Origin: JAYFNU01 sp034933305
Lineage (GTDB): Bacteria; Bacillota; Clostridia; Oscillospirales; Ruminococcaceae
NCBI GenBank assembly: GCA_034933305.1
Contig: JAYFNU010000001.1
Span: forward strand, 124,001 to 188,000
Reading direction: 5' to 3'
Length of the DNA: 64,000 nt
Of this stretch, positions 28,368 to 36,592 are shown piece by piece. The position numbers and the translations under genes are program-made. The notes beneath the pieces were generated by a model. That model made no database searches. It saw only the letters and a list, made by a program, of their open reading frames with translations, and was not told the DNA's origin. How positions within the stretch are numbered: position 1 is the first letter of the stretch; each line of letters begins with the position of its first letter.

Positions 28368-28396
28368 AGTATACGCAAAACATAGACGGATGTCAA
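28368..28396 (-). promoter_or_regulatory. consensus SigA promoter of the arsR operon
   Basis: On the minus strand, TTGACA (28391-28396) and TATACT (28368-28373) are 17 bases apart, a nearly perfect vegetative promoter. Confidence 0.88.
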
Positions 28397-28458
28397 TATG
28401 ATCTTTTGAAGCGCGCCCTCCGGAACGGCGGGGCAGGGGGAGCGGCGCGCCCGCGCAT

Positions 28459-28487
28459 TTGCTCTTTTCGGGGGAATGGGGTATGAT
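28459..28487 (+). promoter_or_regulatory. SigA-type promoter for the YesM-type kinase gene
   Basis: TTGCTC (28459-28464) and TATGAT (28482-28487) are 17 bases apart, and the kinase ATG is 26 bases downstream behind GGAGGA. Confidence 0.5.
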
Positions 28488-28513
28488 GGGGCCAATGCGG
28501 CGGAGGAAATGCG

Positions 28514-30184
28514 GTGCTTAAAAAATTTCTGGTCTCCTATATTCTTCTGTGCCTTCTCCCGTTTATCGCGCTCGGGCTCATCGTATCCCGCATCAGCTCG
28601 AACGTCATCCGGGAGGAGCTGCTCAACGCGGCGCAGGCGACGCTCGAGGAGAGCGCGCGCAGCATCAACAATCTCGCGGAAGACGCGAAGCAGATCCTGC
28701 TCGAATTTTCGAACAACGAGACGATCCAGGGGCATCTGCGCGCGTGCGCTGATCCGCCTGCGTCCCCGGAAGATCTTCTTCGGCTCGACGCGGACGTCGG
28801 CAAATACCCGCTGTACGGCAAGACCTATATGTCGATCCGGCTTTATCTGCCCGATGCGGACGGGCTTGACGGCGCGCAGATCTCCCAGATCGGGGCGGTC
28901 GGCGCCGACGCCGATCTCGCCGAAGCGCTTGCGCAGCCGGGGCATTTTCTGTGGACCGCCCATGCGCAGGAGAATCTCACGACGCTGCGGGTCAGCAAGG
29001 CGATCTTCGACACGCAGGACTGGTCGGAGACCCGGGGCGTCGCGTGCATCGACATCAGTCTGCAGGCGATCAGCAACATCTCCGCGGCCGCGAGCTCGAA
29101 CGGCCAGTGGCTCTATCTCGTGGACGGCACCGGCGCCCTCGTTTATCCCATCTACAATTACGACAGGATCCCGGCGGAGATCCTGTCCGGCCCCGATCAG
29201 GTGACGGATGTCGGTGACAAGATCCTCATCACGAAATCGCTTGAGATGAGCGGGTGGAAGCTTATCAAAACCGTTTCGATGCAGCAGATCAACGAAAAGA
29301 TCAGCAATACGAAGCGTTCGATCCTCGCCGTTGCGCTGCTGTTCATGGTGCTGTCGCTGTTTGCCGCCGTCTATTTCACGAAAGAGATATCGCAGCCCAT
29401 CACGCGGCTCGCGGCCAAGATGAAAGGGGCGCGCGCGGGCGCCCTGACGCCCATCGCGGACATCGACGACAACGCGGAGATCGGGCAGCTGTACAAGAGT
29501 TACAACTACATGACGACCCGCCTGCGCTGTCAGATCGACGAGACCTACGCGCTGAAGCTCCGGGAAAAGGACGCCGATCTGCGCGCACTGCAGGCGCAGA
29601 TCAACCCGCATTTTCTCTACAATGTGCTCGATTCGATCAACTGGATGGCGCTGCGCTACAAGGCGCAGGACATCAGCGACATCGTCATCGCGCTGTCGGA
29701 TATGCTGCGCTTCAGTCTCAACAAGGGGCGCAACAGCATCACGGTGCGCGACGAACTGCGCCAGGTGGACAGCTATATCCGGCTGCAGAAGATCCGCTTC
29801 TCCTCGAAATTCGACGTCCGCTACGACATCGATCCCGCGGCGGAGGACTGCCGCATCATCAAGATGCTGCTGCAGCCCATCGTGGAGAACGCGATCCTGC
29901 ACGGCTTTGAGGAGATGGACGGCGGGGGCCTCATCGTGATCTGCGTGCGGCTCGGCGGGACGGATGAGATCCTCTTTGAGGTGCGCAACAACGGCGCGCC
30001 CATCGACCTCGACAAGATGCGCGAAAAGCTGACATCGGACGAAGAGACGCCGCACGGCTATGGGATCCGAAACGTCAACGACCGCCTCAAGAATTACGGG
30101 CCGGGCCACGGGATCGTCTATTCGCTGGAAAACGGTTTTACGGTCGCGCGCTTCAGCGTGCCGAGGGAGGCGCAGGATGTTTAA
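28514..30184 (+). CDS. YesM-type sensor histidine kinase
   Basis: 556 residues. An N-terminal membrane helix (FLVSYILLCLLPFIALGLIV) is followed by an extracellular sensor domain of about 250 residues, a second helix near 270-292 (ILAVALLFMVLSLFAAVYF) and a HAMP domain (ISQPITRLAAKM). The His_kinase domain has the phospho-acceptor His366 (INPHFLYNVLDS), and the ATPase domain ends in GYGIRNVNDRLK. The G1 box reads VRNNGAPI, with Asn where many kinases have Asp. The partner regulator gene overlaps the last 8 bases. The Liv-type importer and catabolic enzymes that follow are the likely target, judged by position. Confidence 0.92.
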   Translation: MLKKFLVSYILLCLLPFIALGLIVSRISSNVIREELLNAAQATLEESARSINNLAEDAKQILLEFSNNETIQGHLRACADPPASPEDLLRLDADVGKYPLYGKTYMSIRLYLPDADGLDGAQISQIGAVGADADLAEALAQPGHFLWTAHAQENLTTLRVSKAIFDTQDWSETRGVACIDISLQAISNISAAASSNGQWLYLVDGTGALVYPIYNYDRIPAEILSGPDQVTDVGDKILITKSLEMSGWKLIKTVSMQQINEKISNTKRSILAVALLFMVLSLFAAVYFTKEISQPITRLAAKMKGARAGALTPIADIDDNAEIGQLYKSYNYMTTRLRCQIDETYALKLREKDADLRALQAQINPHFLYNVLDSINWMALRYKAQDISDIVIALSDMLRFSLNKGRNSITVRDELRQVDSYIRLQKIRFSSKFDVRYDIDPAAEDCRIIKMLLQPIVENAILHGFEEMDGGGLIVICVRLGGTDEILFEVRNNGAPIDLDKMREKLTSDEETPHGYGIRNVNDRLKNYGPGHGIVYSLENGFTVARFSVPREAQDV

Positions 30185-31268
30185 GCTGCTCATTGTGGAG
30201 GACGAGGCGATCTCCCGCGAGGGGATGCGCGATATCGTCGCGTGGGAGCGCTTCGGGATCGACAGACCGGACTGCGCGTGCAACGGCGCCGAGGCGCTCG
30301 AATACACGGCCCGCCATCGGGTCGACATCGTGCTGACCGACATCAAGATGCCGCGCATGGACGGCATGGAGCTGATCGCGAGGCTCGCCGAGCGCGGACA
30401 GCCGCCGCTCATCATCATCATGAGCGGGTTCAATGATTTCTCCTATGCTCAGACGGCCATCCGCTACGGCGTGCTCAGCTATCTGCTCAAGCCCATCCAC
30501 ATGGACGAGCTGGAGCAGGTCCTGCGGCAGGCCGTCGAGCGGCTGCAGAACCCGCTGTGCGCGTCCGCCGTGGAGCAGGAGCTGCTGCTGCGCTTCAAAA
30601 CGCAGGCGGCGCAGCAGGCCGACGCGCTCGTCGCGTCGCTTGCCCGCGCCGTGTGCGAGCGGGACGACGCCGCCGTGCGCGCCGCCTGCGCGGGGATGAC
30701 GGCGCTCATGGAGCAGGGCGGCTTTACGGCCGACATCTACAAGCGGCTCGGCTTCCGCGCGTGCTTCGAGATGCTCAAGGCCGTGTCGGACTACACGAAG
30801 AGCGAGATGCTCTATCTCGATTATGCCGACCGCATCGCGCTCATCACCTCGGCGCGGGACGCGCAGCAGATCGAGCGGCAGATCCTGTTCTGCGCGGGCG
30901 AGCTGCGGGAGCATATCCAGGAGGTGCAGTCCTCGCAGAAGCGCCGCGACATCAACGAGGTCATCGCCGTCATCCGCAATCAGTACCCGGACAGCGCTCT
31001 GCAGCTGTCGACCATCGCGGAGAGCCTGTCGCTGACCCCCAATTATCTGAGCACCGTTTTCCGGAAACAGACGGGGAAGACCTTCAGCGAATATCTCGAG
31101 AGCTATCGCATGGAGCGCGCGAAGGAGCTGCTGCGGGACGTCAATTATAAGGTCTACGAAGTTGCCTACGCGGTGGGCTACACCTCGCCGCGCAACTTTT
31201 CAAAGCGGTTTCGCGAGCTTACCGGCGTGTCGCCCAAGCAGTATCAAAGCGAGACCATCACCGGCTGA
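30177..31268 (+). CDS. AraC-type response regulator (YesN-like)
   Basis: 363 residues from the ATG at 30177, behind GGGAGG and overlapping the kinase gene by 8 bases; the frame is open further upstream, but the receiver begins here (MFKLLIVEDEAISREGM). The phospho-acceptor is Asp55 (LTDIKMPRMDG) and the Lys lies in YLLKPIH. A middle helical region leads to two C-terminal helix-turn-helix motifs of the AraC family (LSLTPNYLSTVFRKQTGKTF and VGYTSPRNFSKRFRELTG). It should activate transcription when phosphorylated by the kinase. The next operon begins 185 bases downstream after an inverted repeat, which may be its site. Confidence 0.93.
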   Translation: MFKLLIVEDEAISREGMRDIVAWERFGIDRPDCACNGAEALEYTARHRVDIVLTDIKMPRMDGMELIARLAERGQPPLIIIMSGFNDFSYAQTAIRYGVLSYLLKPIHMDELEQVLRQAVERLQNPLCASAVEQELLLRFKTQAAQQADALVASLARAVCERDDAAVRAACAGMTALMEQGGFTADIYKRLGFRACFEMLKAVSDYTKSEMLYLDYADRIALITSARDAQQIERQILFCAGELREHIQEVQSSQKRRDINEVIAVIRNQYPDSALQLSTIAESLSLTPNYLSTVFRKQTGKTFSEYLESYRMERAKELLRDVNYKVYEVAYAVGYTSPRNFSKRFRELTGVSPKQYQSETITG

Positions 31269-31288
31269 CATGCGCGGGAGCCGCGCAG

Positions 31289-31315
31289 AGGGCATACGCG
31301 GGGCGTATGCCCTTT
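31289..31315 (+). terminator. hairpin with short T-tract behind the AraC regulator gene
   Basis: A perfect 11-bp stem (31289-31299 with 31303-31313) with a GGG loop is followed only by TTG. It may be a weak terminator that lets some transcripts continue into the transporter operon. Confidence 0.5.
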
Positions 31316-31355
31316 GTCGTATCTGCACGGAAATGTTCGAACCGATCGTAGATAA

Positions 31356-31373
31356 ATGTACAAAAAAGTACAT
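31356..31373. promoter_or_regulatory. inverted repeat, candidate operator of the transporter operon
   Basis: ATGTAC, six A residues and GTACAT form an 18-base symmetric site. It lies about 30 bases upstream of a -10-like TACAAT at 31405-31410 and 80 bases before the substrate-binding protein start. No good -35 is present, as expected at an activated promoter. Confidence 0.4.
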
Positions 31374-31453
31374 GGGGCGCCTTTTTTGCGCGGGCGCCCG
31401 ATTTTACAATGAAGCTGCAGTCAAGCCTGCAATCAATATATGGAGGAAAGATT

Positions 31454-32611
31454 ATGAAGAAGGTACTTGCGCTTACACTTTGTCTTGCGCTGGCGTTCTG
31501 CATGGCCGCGTGCGCCCAGAAAGACGAAACGCCGGCAGCGGATGACAGCCCCATCAAGATCGGCCTGTCCACGCCGCTGACGGGCAACTTCGCCGAAAAC
31601 GGCACCGGCACGCAGATCGCGGTCCAGATGGCCGTCGACGAGATCAACGCCGCAGGCGGCATCAACGGACGCAATCTCGAAGTCGTCGTCGAGGACAGCA
31701 AGGGCGACGCGACACAGTCCACACAGATCGCCACCATGTTCACCGAGGACGACAGCATCGTCGCCGAGATCGGCGATTTCACCAGCGGCTGCTGCATCGC
31801 CGCCGCGCCGATCTACGAAGAGGCCGGCATGGTCCAGCTCTCGCCGACGGCGTCCAACCCGGATTACACGCTGCAGGGCGATTACATGTTCTCCATCTTC
31901 GGCAAGACGACCGATGAAAGCAAGTTCATCGCCGATTATCTGCTCAACAAGTATATGCAGGCGAAGGATGTCGCCGTCATCTATCTGAACAGCGACTGGG
32001 GCGTCGAGGCCAACGAGCTGCTCACCGGCTATTGCGCCGACAACTCGATCAACGTGGTCGCGGACGAGAGCGTCATGGAGACCGAGAAGGACTTTTCCGC
32101 GCTGCTGACCAAGATCCGTCAGACGAATCCCGACAGCATCATGCTGCTCATGGGGTATGACAGCGGCGCCGTCGCCGTCAAGCAGATCAAGCAGATGGAC
32201 TGGGACGTCAAGGTCGCCATCTCGGGCCTCGCGTATTCCGACCAGCTCATCCAGCTCGGCGGCGCAGACGTCGAGGGCGTCCTGTCCGAGATCGGCTTCG
32301 TCATCGACGAGACCAATCCGGACATGATGAAGTTCGCGACGGAATTTCAGGACAAAGCCGGCTTTGCGCCGAACATGATGATGACGTGCGCCTATGACGC
32401 GGTCAATATGCTCGCGACGGCCATGAAGAACTGCGAGACCGTCGACCGCGAGTCCGTCTATCAGGCGCTGCTCGCCGTCAAGGGCTTCGAAGGGCTGACC
32501 GGCCCGAAGGAGTGGAACAGCGACCGCACGATCACGCAGAAGAACTTCAAGATCGTCACCATCGAGAACGGCGCCTGGAAGGTGCTGACCGACGAGAGCT
32601 ATATCGATTAG
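31454..32611 (+). CDS. Liv-type ABC transporter substrate-binding lipoprotein
   Basis: 385 residues from the ATG behind TGGAGGAAAG. A lipoprotein signal ends at Cys20 (FCMAAC). The mature part is a type-I periplasmic-binding-protein fold of the branched-chain amino acid (Peripla_BP_6) group: KIGLSTPLTGNFAENG, then ELMVAVD-like VQMAVDEINAAGGING and VEDSKGDA. It captures a substrate outside the membrane for the permeases and ATPases that follow. Proteins of this group bind amino acids, amides, urea or aromatic acids. The downstream enzymes suggest a cysteine-derived or thiazoline compound here, which is inference. A strong hairpin after the gene probably raises its expression over that of the permeases. 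Confidence 0.92.
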   Translation: MKKVLALTLCLALAFCMAACAQKDETPAADDSPIKIGLSTPLTGNFAENGTGTQIAVQMAVDEINAAGGINGRNLEVVVEDSKGDATQSTQIATMFTEDDSIVAEIGDFTSGCCIAAAPIYEEAGMVQLSPTASNPDYTLQGDYMFSIFGKTTDESKFIADYLLNKYMQAKDVAVIYLNSDWGVEANELLTGYCADNSINVVADESVMETEKDFSALLTKIRQTNPDSIMLLMGYDSGAVAVKQIKQMDWDVKVAISGLAYSDQLIQLGGADVEGVLSEIGFVIDETNPDMMKFATEFQDKAGFAPNMMMTCAYDAVNMLATAMKNCETVDRESVYQALLAVKGFEGLTGPKEWNSDRTITQKNFKIVTIENGAWKVLTDESYID

Positions 32612-32626
32612 TCCACAGCAAAAGCG

Positions 32627-32658
32627 GCCGGACGGGGCGGGCGACCGCCCCGTCCGGC
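32627..32658 (+). other. intergenic mRNA hairpin behind the binding-protein gene
   Basis: A perfect 14-bp stem (32627-32640 with 32645-32658) with a GCGA loop and no T-tract. Such hairpins often stabilise the upstream message so that the binding protein is made in excess. Confidence 0.6.
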
Positions 32659-32689
32659 GCAAAAGCAAAAAAGCGAAAGGGAAGACTTT

Positions 32690-33553
32690 ATGTTTATCGA
32701 ACAGCTGATAAACGGCATCGGGCAAGGGGCGATCTACGCGCTGATGTCGATCGGCTATGCGCTGATCTTCGGCGTGATCGGTCTTGTCACCTTCGCCCAC
32801 GGCGACGTCATCATGTTCGGATGCTTCGCCGCCTACTTCAGCTTTCTGCTGTTGGGCGACAATCTTCTGCTGGCGATCCTGTCCGGATTTCTGATAAGCG
32901 CGGCCATGGGCTTTGTCATCCACCGGGTCTGCTACAACCGGTTCTTCACATCGCCGCGGCAGATCGCGCTCGTGTGTACCATCGGCATGGGCATGTTTAT
33001 GAGAAATTCGGTGCAGGTCGCCGTCGGCACGGAATCGCGGGCGATCCCGAATCTGTTCGGCAACGGGGCGCTGGACATCCTCGGCTGCAGAGTCGGCTAC
33101 ATGAAACTGTTCACGGTGGCCGTCGTGGTGCTGATGGCCGCGGCGCTGACGGTTTTCCTCAACCGGACGCACATGGGGCTCGCGCTCAAGGCGGTCTCGA
33201 TGGACAAGACGGCGTCGTCTCTCGTGGGCATCGACACAAAGCGGGTGACGACGCTCGGCAACGTGATCGGGTGCGGTCTCGCCGGCGTGGCGGGCGTGCT
33301 GCTCGCGATGTACTACGGCACGATCTCGCCCACGATGGGCGGCGCGCTGGGCATGAAGTGCTTTTGCTGTGCGGTGCTCGGCGGCATGTCCAGCATCGGC
33401 GGCGCCGCGGTCGGCGGCCTGCTCATCGGCATCTTCGAAAATCTCGGGATCATGATCTTCCCGGCGGGCTTCCGGGACGTCGTTTCCTTCGCCTGCCTGT
33501 TCGTGATCCTGCTCATCAAGCCCGAGGGCCTCTTCGGCAGGAAGGAGAGATAA
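32690..33553 (+). CDS. Liv-type ABC transporter permease (LivH-like)
   Basis: 287 residues with about eight membrane segments and the family pattern LINGIGQGAIYALMSIGYALIFGVIGLVTFAHGD (given here by its start and end: LINGIGQGAIYAL, FAHGDVIMFG). It forms half of the membrane channel with the LivM-like protein encoded next. The ribosome site GAAAGGGAAG precedes the ATG. The gene is separated from the LivM-like gene by a single base, so they are co-translated. Confidence 0.93.
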   Translation: MFIEQLINGIGQGAIYALMSIGYALIFGVIGLVTFAHGDVIMFGCFAAYFSFLLLGDNLLLAILSGFLISAAMGFVIHRVCYNRFFTSPRQIALVCTIGMGMFMRNSVQVAVGTESRAIPNLFGNGALDILGCRVGYMKLFTVAVVVLMAAALTVFLNRTHMGLALKAVSMDKTASSLVGIDTKRVTTLGNVIGCGLAGVAGVLLAMYYGTISPTMGGALGMKCFCCAVLGGMSSIGGAAVGGLLIGIFENLGIMIFPAGFRDVVSFACLFVILLIKPEGLFGRKER

Positions 33554-33554
33554 C

Positions 33555-34574
33555 ATGAGAGAAAAAGCGAAACGATTCCTGCAAAAGATCCGCGCGTTCG
33601 ATCCCCTCGGCAACGAGCCCGGCGTGCTGCTCGTCATCGCCGCGGTGTTTCTGCTCATCCCGCTGTTCGTCCGCAGTAAGACGATCCTCAACACGCTGAC
33701 GCTGACGATGCTGTACGTGGTGCTGACGAGCTCGCTGAACGTCGTGAACGGCTATTCGGGGCAGTTCAATGTGGGACAGGCGGGCTTCTATTGCGTGGGC
33801 GCCTATACGGCCGCGATCCTCTCGACGCGCTTCGGCTGGAGCTTCTGGGCGCTTCTGCCGGTGTCGGGGCTCGCGGCGGCGGCGGTCAGCCTTGTGCTGT
33901 CGGGGCCGACGGCCAAGCTCAAGGGCATGTATTTCACCATCATCACGCTCGGCTTCTGCGAGATCATCCGCCTCGTATGCAAAAACTGGAACTCGCTGAC
34001 CAACGGCGCGCGCGGCATTGCCGGCGTTCCCGCACCGGATTTTTTCGGGATAAAATACACGCGCAGCCTGTTTTTCTATTACGTGATCTTCGCCGTCATG
34101 TGCCTGTGCGTCCTGTGCATTTACAGGGTGATCCGCTCGAGGGTGGGCCGCGCGTGGCTCTCCATCCGGGAGGATGAGAGCGCGGCGCTGTCGCTGGGCA
34201 TCCGCGTGTCCCGCTATAAGATGCTCAACTTCGCCTTCTCGGCGTTCTGGGCGGGAGTCTGCGGCTGCTTTTACGCCTTCTTTCTGCGCTTTGTCAGTCC
34301 CGATTCCTTTTCGCTCGACGAAAGCTTCAATATCCTCGCGATGAACGTCATCGGGGGACAGGGCACGCTGCTCGGACCGGTGGTGGGCGCGATCCTCATC
34401 AATCTCATCACGGAATTCTTCCGCTTTGCGCTGCAGTACAGGATGCTTATCTATTCCGCGCTCATCATCGCCATGATGTGGCTGCGCCCGCAGGGACTTA
34501 TCGGCGCGATCAATACCGGCGCAGCGGCGCGCGGCAGGCAAAAGGCCGCCGGGAAACAGGAGGCCGGGAAATGA
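33555..34574 (+). CDS. Liv-type ABC transporter permease (LivM-like)
   Basis: 339 residues, polytopic, with the family motif NVVNGYSGQFNVGQAGFYCVGAY, whose core is GYSGQFNVGQAGF, and the coupling region MNVIGGQGTLLGPVVGA. It pairs with the LivH-like permease. It ends in a basic tail (RGRQKAAGKQEAGK) that overlaps the start of the LivG-like gene by ATGA. Confidence 0.93.
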   Translation: MREKAKRFLQKIRAFDPLGNEPGVLLVIAAVFLLIPLFVRSKTILNTLTLTMLYVVLTSSLNVVNGYSGQFNVGQAGFYCVGAYTAAILSTRFGWSFWALLPVSGLAAAAVSLVLSGPTAKLKGMYFTIITLGFCEIIRLVCKNWNSLTNGARGIAGVPAPDFFGIKYTRSLFFYYVIFAVMCLCVLCIYRVIRSRVGRAWLSIREDESAALSLGIRVSRYKMLNFAFSAFWAGVCGCFYAFFLRFVSPDSFSLDESFNILAMNVIGGQGTLLGPVVGAILINLITEFFRFALQYRMLIYSALIIAMMWLRPQGLIGAINTGAAARGRQKAAGKQEAGK

Positions 34575-35362
34575 GCATGCTGCAAGTGGAACATGTCTGC
34601 AAACAATTCGGCGGGCTCCGCGCGGTCGACGATATCTCCCTGGGCGTACAGAAAGGGGAGATCCTCGGCATCATCGGGCCGAACGGCGCCGGCAAGACGA
34701 CGTTTTTTAACCTCATCACAAACACGATCCGGCTGACGTCGGGCTCCATCGCCTTTGAGGGCCGGGATATCAGCCGCGTGAGCGCCGACGGCGTCGCGGC
34801 GCTGGGCATCGCGCGCACTTTTCAGAACATCAAGCTGTTCCGGCAGATGAGCGTGCTCGAAAACGTCAAGGCCGGCTGCCATCTGCACACGTCGTCCGGC
34901 CTGTTCGACGCGATTCTCGGGACGCCGCGCTGCCGCCGCGACGAGCGCACCGCCGCCGAAAAGGGCATGGAGCTGCTGCGGCGGGTCGGGCTCGGGGAAG
35001 AGGCGCCGCTGCTCGCGGGGAATCTTCCCTACGGGTCGCAGCGCCGGCTCGAGATCGCGCGCGCGCTCGCGACCGATCCGCGGCTGCTGCTGCTCGACGA
35101 GCCGGCGGCCGGCATGAATCCGGCCGAGACGGCGGCGCTCATGGAGCTGGTGCGCGGGCTCAACCGCGACGGCATCACGATCGTCGTCATCGAGCACGAT
35201 ATGAAATTCATCATGAATCTGTGCGGCCGCATCGTCGTCATCAACCACGGGCAAAAGCTCGCCGAGGGCGCCCCCGCGCAGATCAGCCGCGACGAGCGCG
35301 TCATTGAGGCCTATCTCGGCGCGGGACTCAGGCTGACAAAGAAAGCGGGGGACGCGCAATGA
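34571..35362 (+). CDS. Liv-type ABC transporter ATPase (LivG-like)
   Basis: 263 residues from the ATG at 34571, which overlaps the permease stop as ATGA; the frame is open upstream but the domain starts at LQVEHVCKQFGGLRAVDDIS. Walker A is GPNGAGKTT, the signature is LPYGSQRRLEIARAL, Walker B is LLLLDEPAAGMNP and the switch His lies in VVIEHDM. The YGxQ-type signature and the GAG-rich end are typical of the LivG group. It powers import with the LivF-like partner. Confidence 0.94.
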   Translation: MSMLQVEHVCKQFGGLRAVDDISLGVQKGEILGIIGPNGAGKTTFFNLITNTIRLTSGSIAFEGRDISRVSADGVAALGIARTFQNIKLFRQMSVLENVKAGCHLHTSSGLFDAILGTPRCRRDERTAAEKGMELLRRVGLGEEAPLLAGNLPYGSQRRLEIARALATDPRLLLLDEPAAGMNPAETAALMELVRGLNRDGITIVVIEHDMKFIMNLCGRIVVINHGQKLAEGAPAQISRDERVIEAYLGAGLRLTKKAGDAQ

Positions 35363-36081
35363 GTCATTTTCTGGATGTTCGGGATCTGCGCGTCGATTAC
35401 GGGCAGGTCGCCGCGCTCCGCGGCATCGGCTTTTACGTCGACAGGGGCGAGATCGTGACGCTGATCGGCTCCAACGGCGCGGGAAAAACCTCCGCGCTCA
35501 TGGCCGTCAGCAATCTCGTGCCCGGCGAGAAGAAGGGCACGATCCTCTTCGACGGCACCGATATCTCACACATGAACTCGAGCCGCATCGTGCGCATGGG
35601 CGTCAGTCATATCCCGGAGGGACGGCACATTTTCCCGAAGCTGACGGTCGAGGAAAACCTCATGACGGGGACCTTCGGCGCCCGGCAATACGACAAGAAA
35701 AAAGCGGCGCAGCTGCTGGAGGAGGTCTACGCGATGTTTCCCCGGCTGCGGGAGCGCCGCCGCCAGCTCGGCGGCACGCTGTCGGGCGGGGAGCAGCAGA
35801 TGCTCGCCATCGGCCGCGGGCTGATGTTCAGTCCGCGCCTGCTCATCCTCGACGAGCCGAGCCTCGGTCTCGCGCCCATCGTCGTGCAGGAGATCTTCGA
35901 GCTGATCCTGCACATCCGCGCGCAGGGGATAACGGTGCTGCTCGTGGAGCAGAACGCAAATATGGCGCTGCAGGCCGCCGACCGCGGCTATGTGCTTGAG
36001 AACGGGGAGATCACGCTGGCAGACACGGGCGAAAACCTGATGAAAAACGAGCTTGTGATCAGGGCATACCTCGGTATGTAG
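35359..36081 (+). CDS. Liv-type ABC transporter ATPase (LivF-like)
   Basis: 240 residues, ATGA overlap with the LivG-like gene. Walker A is GSNGAGKTS, the signature is LSGGEQQMLAIGRGLM, Walker B is LLILDEPSLGLAP and the switch region is LLVEQNANMAL, all typical of LivF. With the four preceding genes it completes the five-part importer. Confidence 0.94.
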   Translation: MSHFLDVRDLRVDYGQVAALRGIGFYVDRGEIVTLIGSNGAGKTSALMAVSNLVPGEKKGTILFDGTDISHMNSSRIVRMGVSHIPEGRHIFPKLTVEENLMTGTFGARQYDKKKAAQLLEEVYAMFPRLRERRRQLGGTLSGGEQQMLAIGRGLMFSPRLLILDEPSLGLAPIVVQEIFELILHIRAQGITVLLVEQNANMALQAADRGYVLENGEITLADTGENLMKNELVIRAYLGM

Positions 36082-36094
36082 AAGGGAGATTTCC

Positions 36095-36592
36095 ATGGAG
36101 ATCAAAAAGAGCGCACAGCCGCCGGAGATCGAGGCGATGCGCGGCCTCATCCGGGACAGGGGCGGCTACCTCTACCATCTGGTGAGCGCGATGCGGGACA
36201 AGACCCGGAACTGGGAGAAGATCGCGCGCACGGCGCTGACGAACTACGGCTGCATGAAATATCACGCGTTCTTCGAAAAGATCGGGGGGCTCGGGGATTT
36301 CCGGGCGGCTTATCTGTCGCCGACGACGGCGAAGATCTTCGACAGCGAGGTCATCGAGCAGGACGACGAGCACCTCGTCATCAAAGCCGGCTACTGCCCG
36401 CTGTATCACGCGTGGGTCGACTGCGGCGCCGACGCGGCGTATGCGGAAAAGCTGTGCGACATCGCGATGGACGCAGACAGGGCCATGGTGAATTCCATCC
36501 CCGCGCTCGATTTTTCGCTGCAAAAATCGCTCGCTTTCGGCGACGCGCAGTGCGAATTTCTCGTGAAATTGTCCCATAAGGAGGCAAAATGA
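36095..36592 (+). CDS. L-2-amino-thiazoline-4-carboxylate hydrolase family protein
   Basis: 165 residues behind AAGGGAG. The protein matches my recollection of the ATC_hydrolase family (PF14196) in size and pattern, with the conserved GYCPLYHAW segment (Cys101) and a second Cys at 110 (VDCGAD). In Pseudomonas strains that make L-cysteine from ATC, the hydrolase opens the thiazoline ring to carbamoyl-cysteine. Most clostridial members are untested. The gene lies between a Liv-type importer and an amidohydrolase plus a cysteine desulfidase, which fits this chemistry. It overlaps the next gene by ATGA, and that gene encodes a second domain of the same family. Confidence 0.72.
   Translation: MEIKKSAQPPEIEAMRGLIRDRGGYLYHLVSAMRDKTRNWEKIARTALTNYGCMKYHAFFEKIGGLGDFRAAYLSPTTAKIFDSEVIEQDDEHLVIKAGYCPLYHAWVDCGADAAYAEKLCDIAMDADRAMVNSIPALDFSLQKSLAFGDAQCEFLVKLSHKEAK

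Noticed and set aside
28514..30184. Asn in place of Asp in the G1 box of the YesM-type kinase as a sign of inactivity
   Set aside because: Similar variants occur in this kinase class, and the other ATP-binding and His motifs are intact, so loss of activity cannot be claimed.
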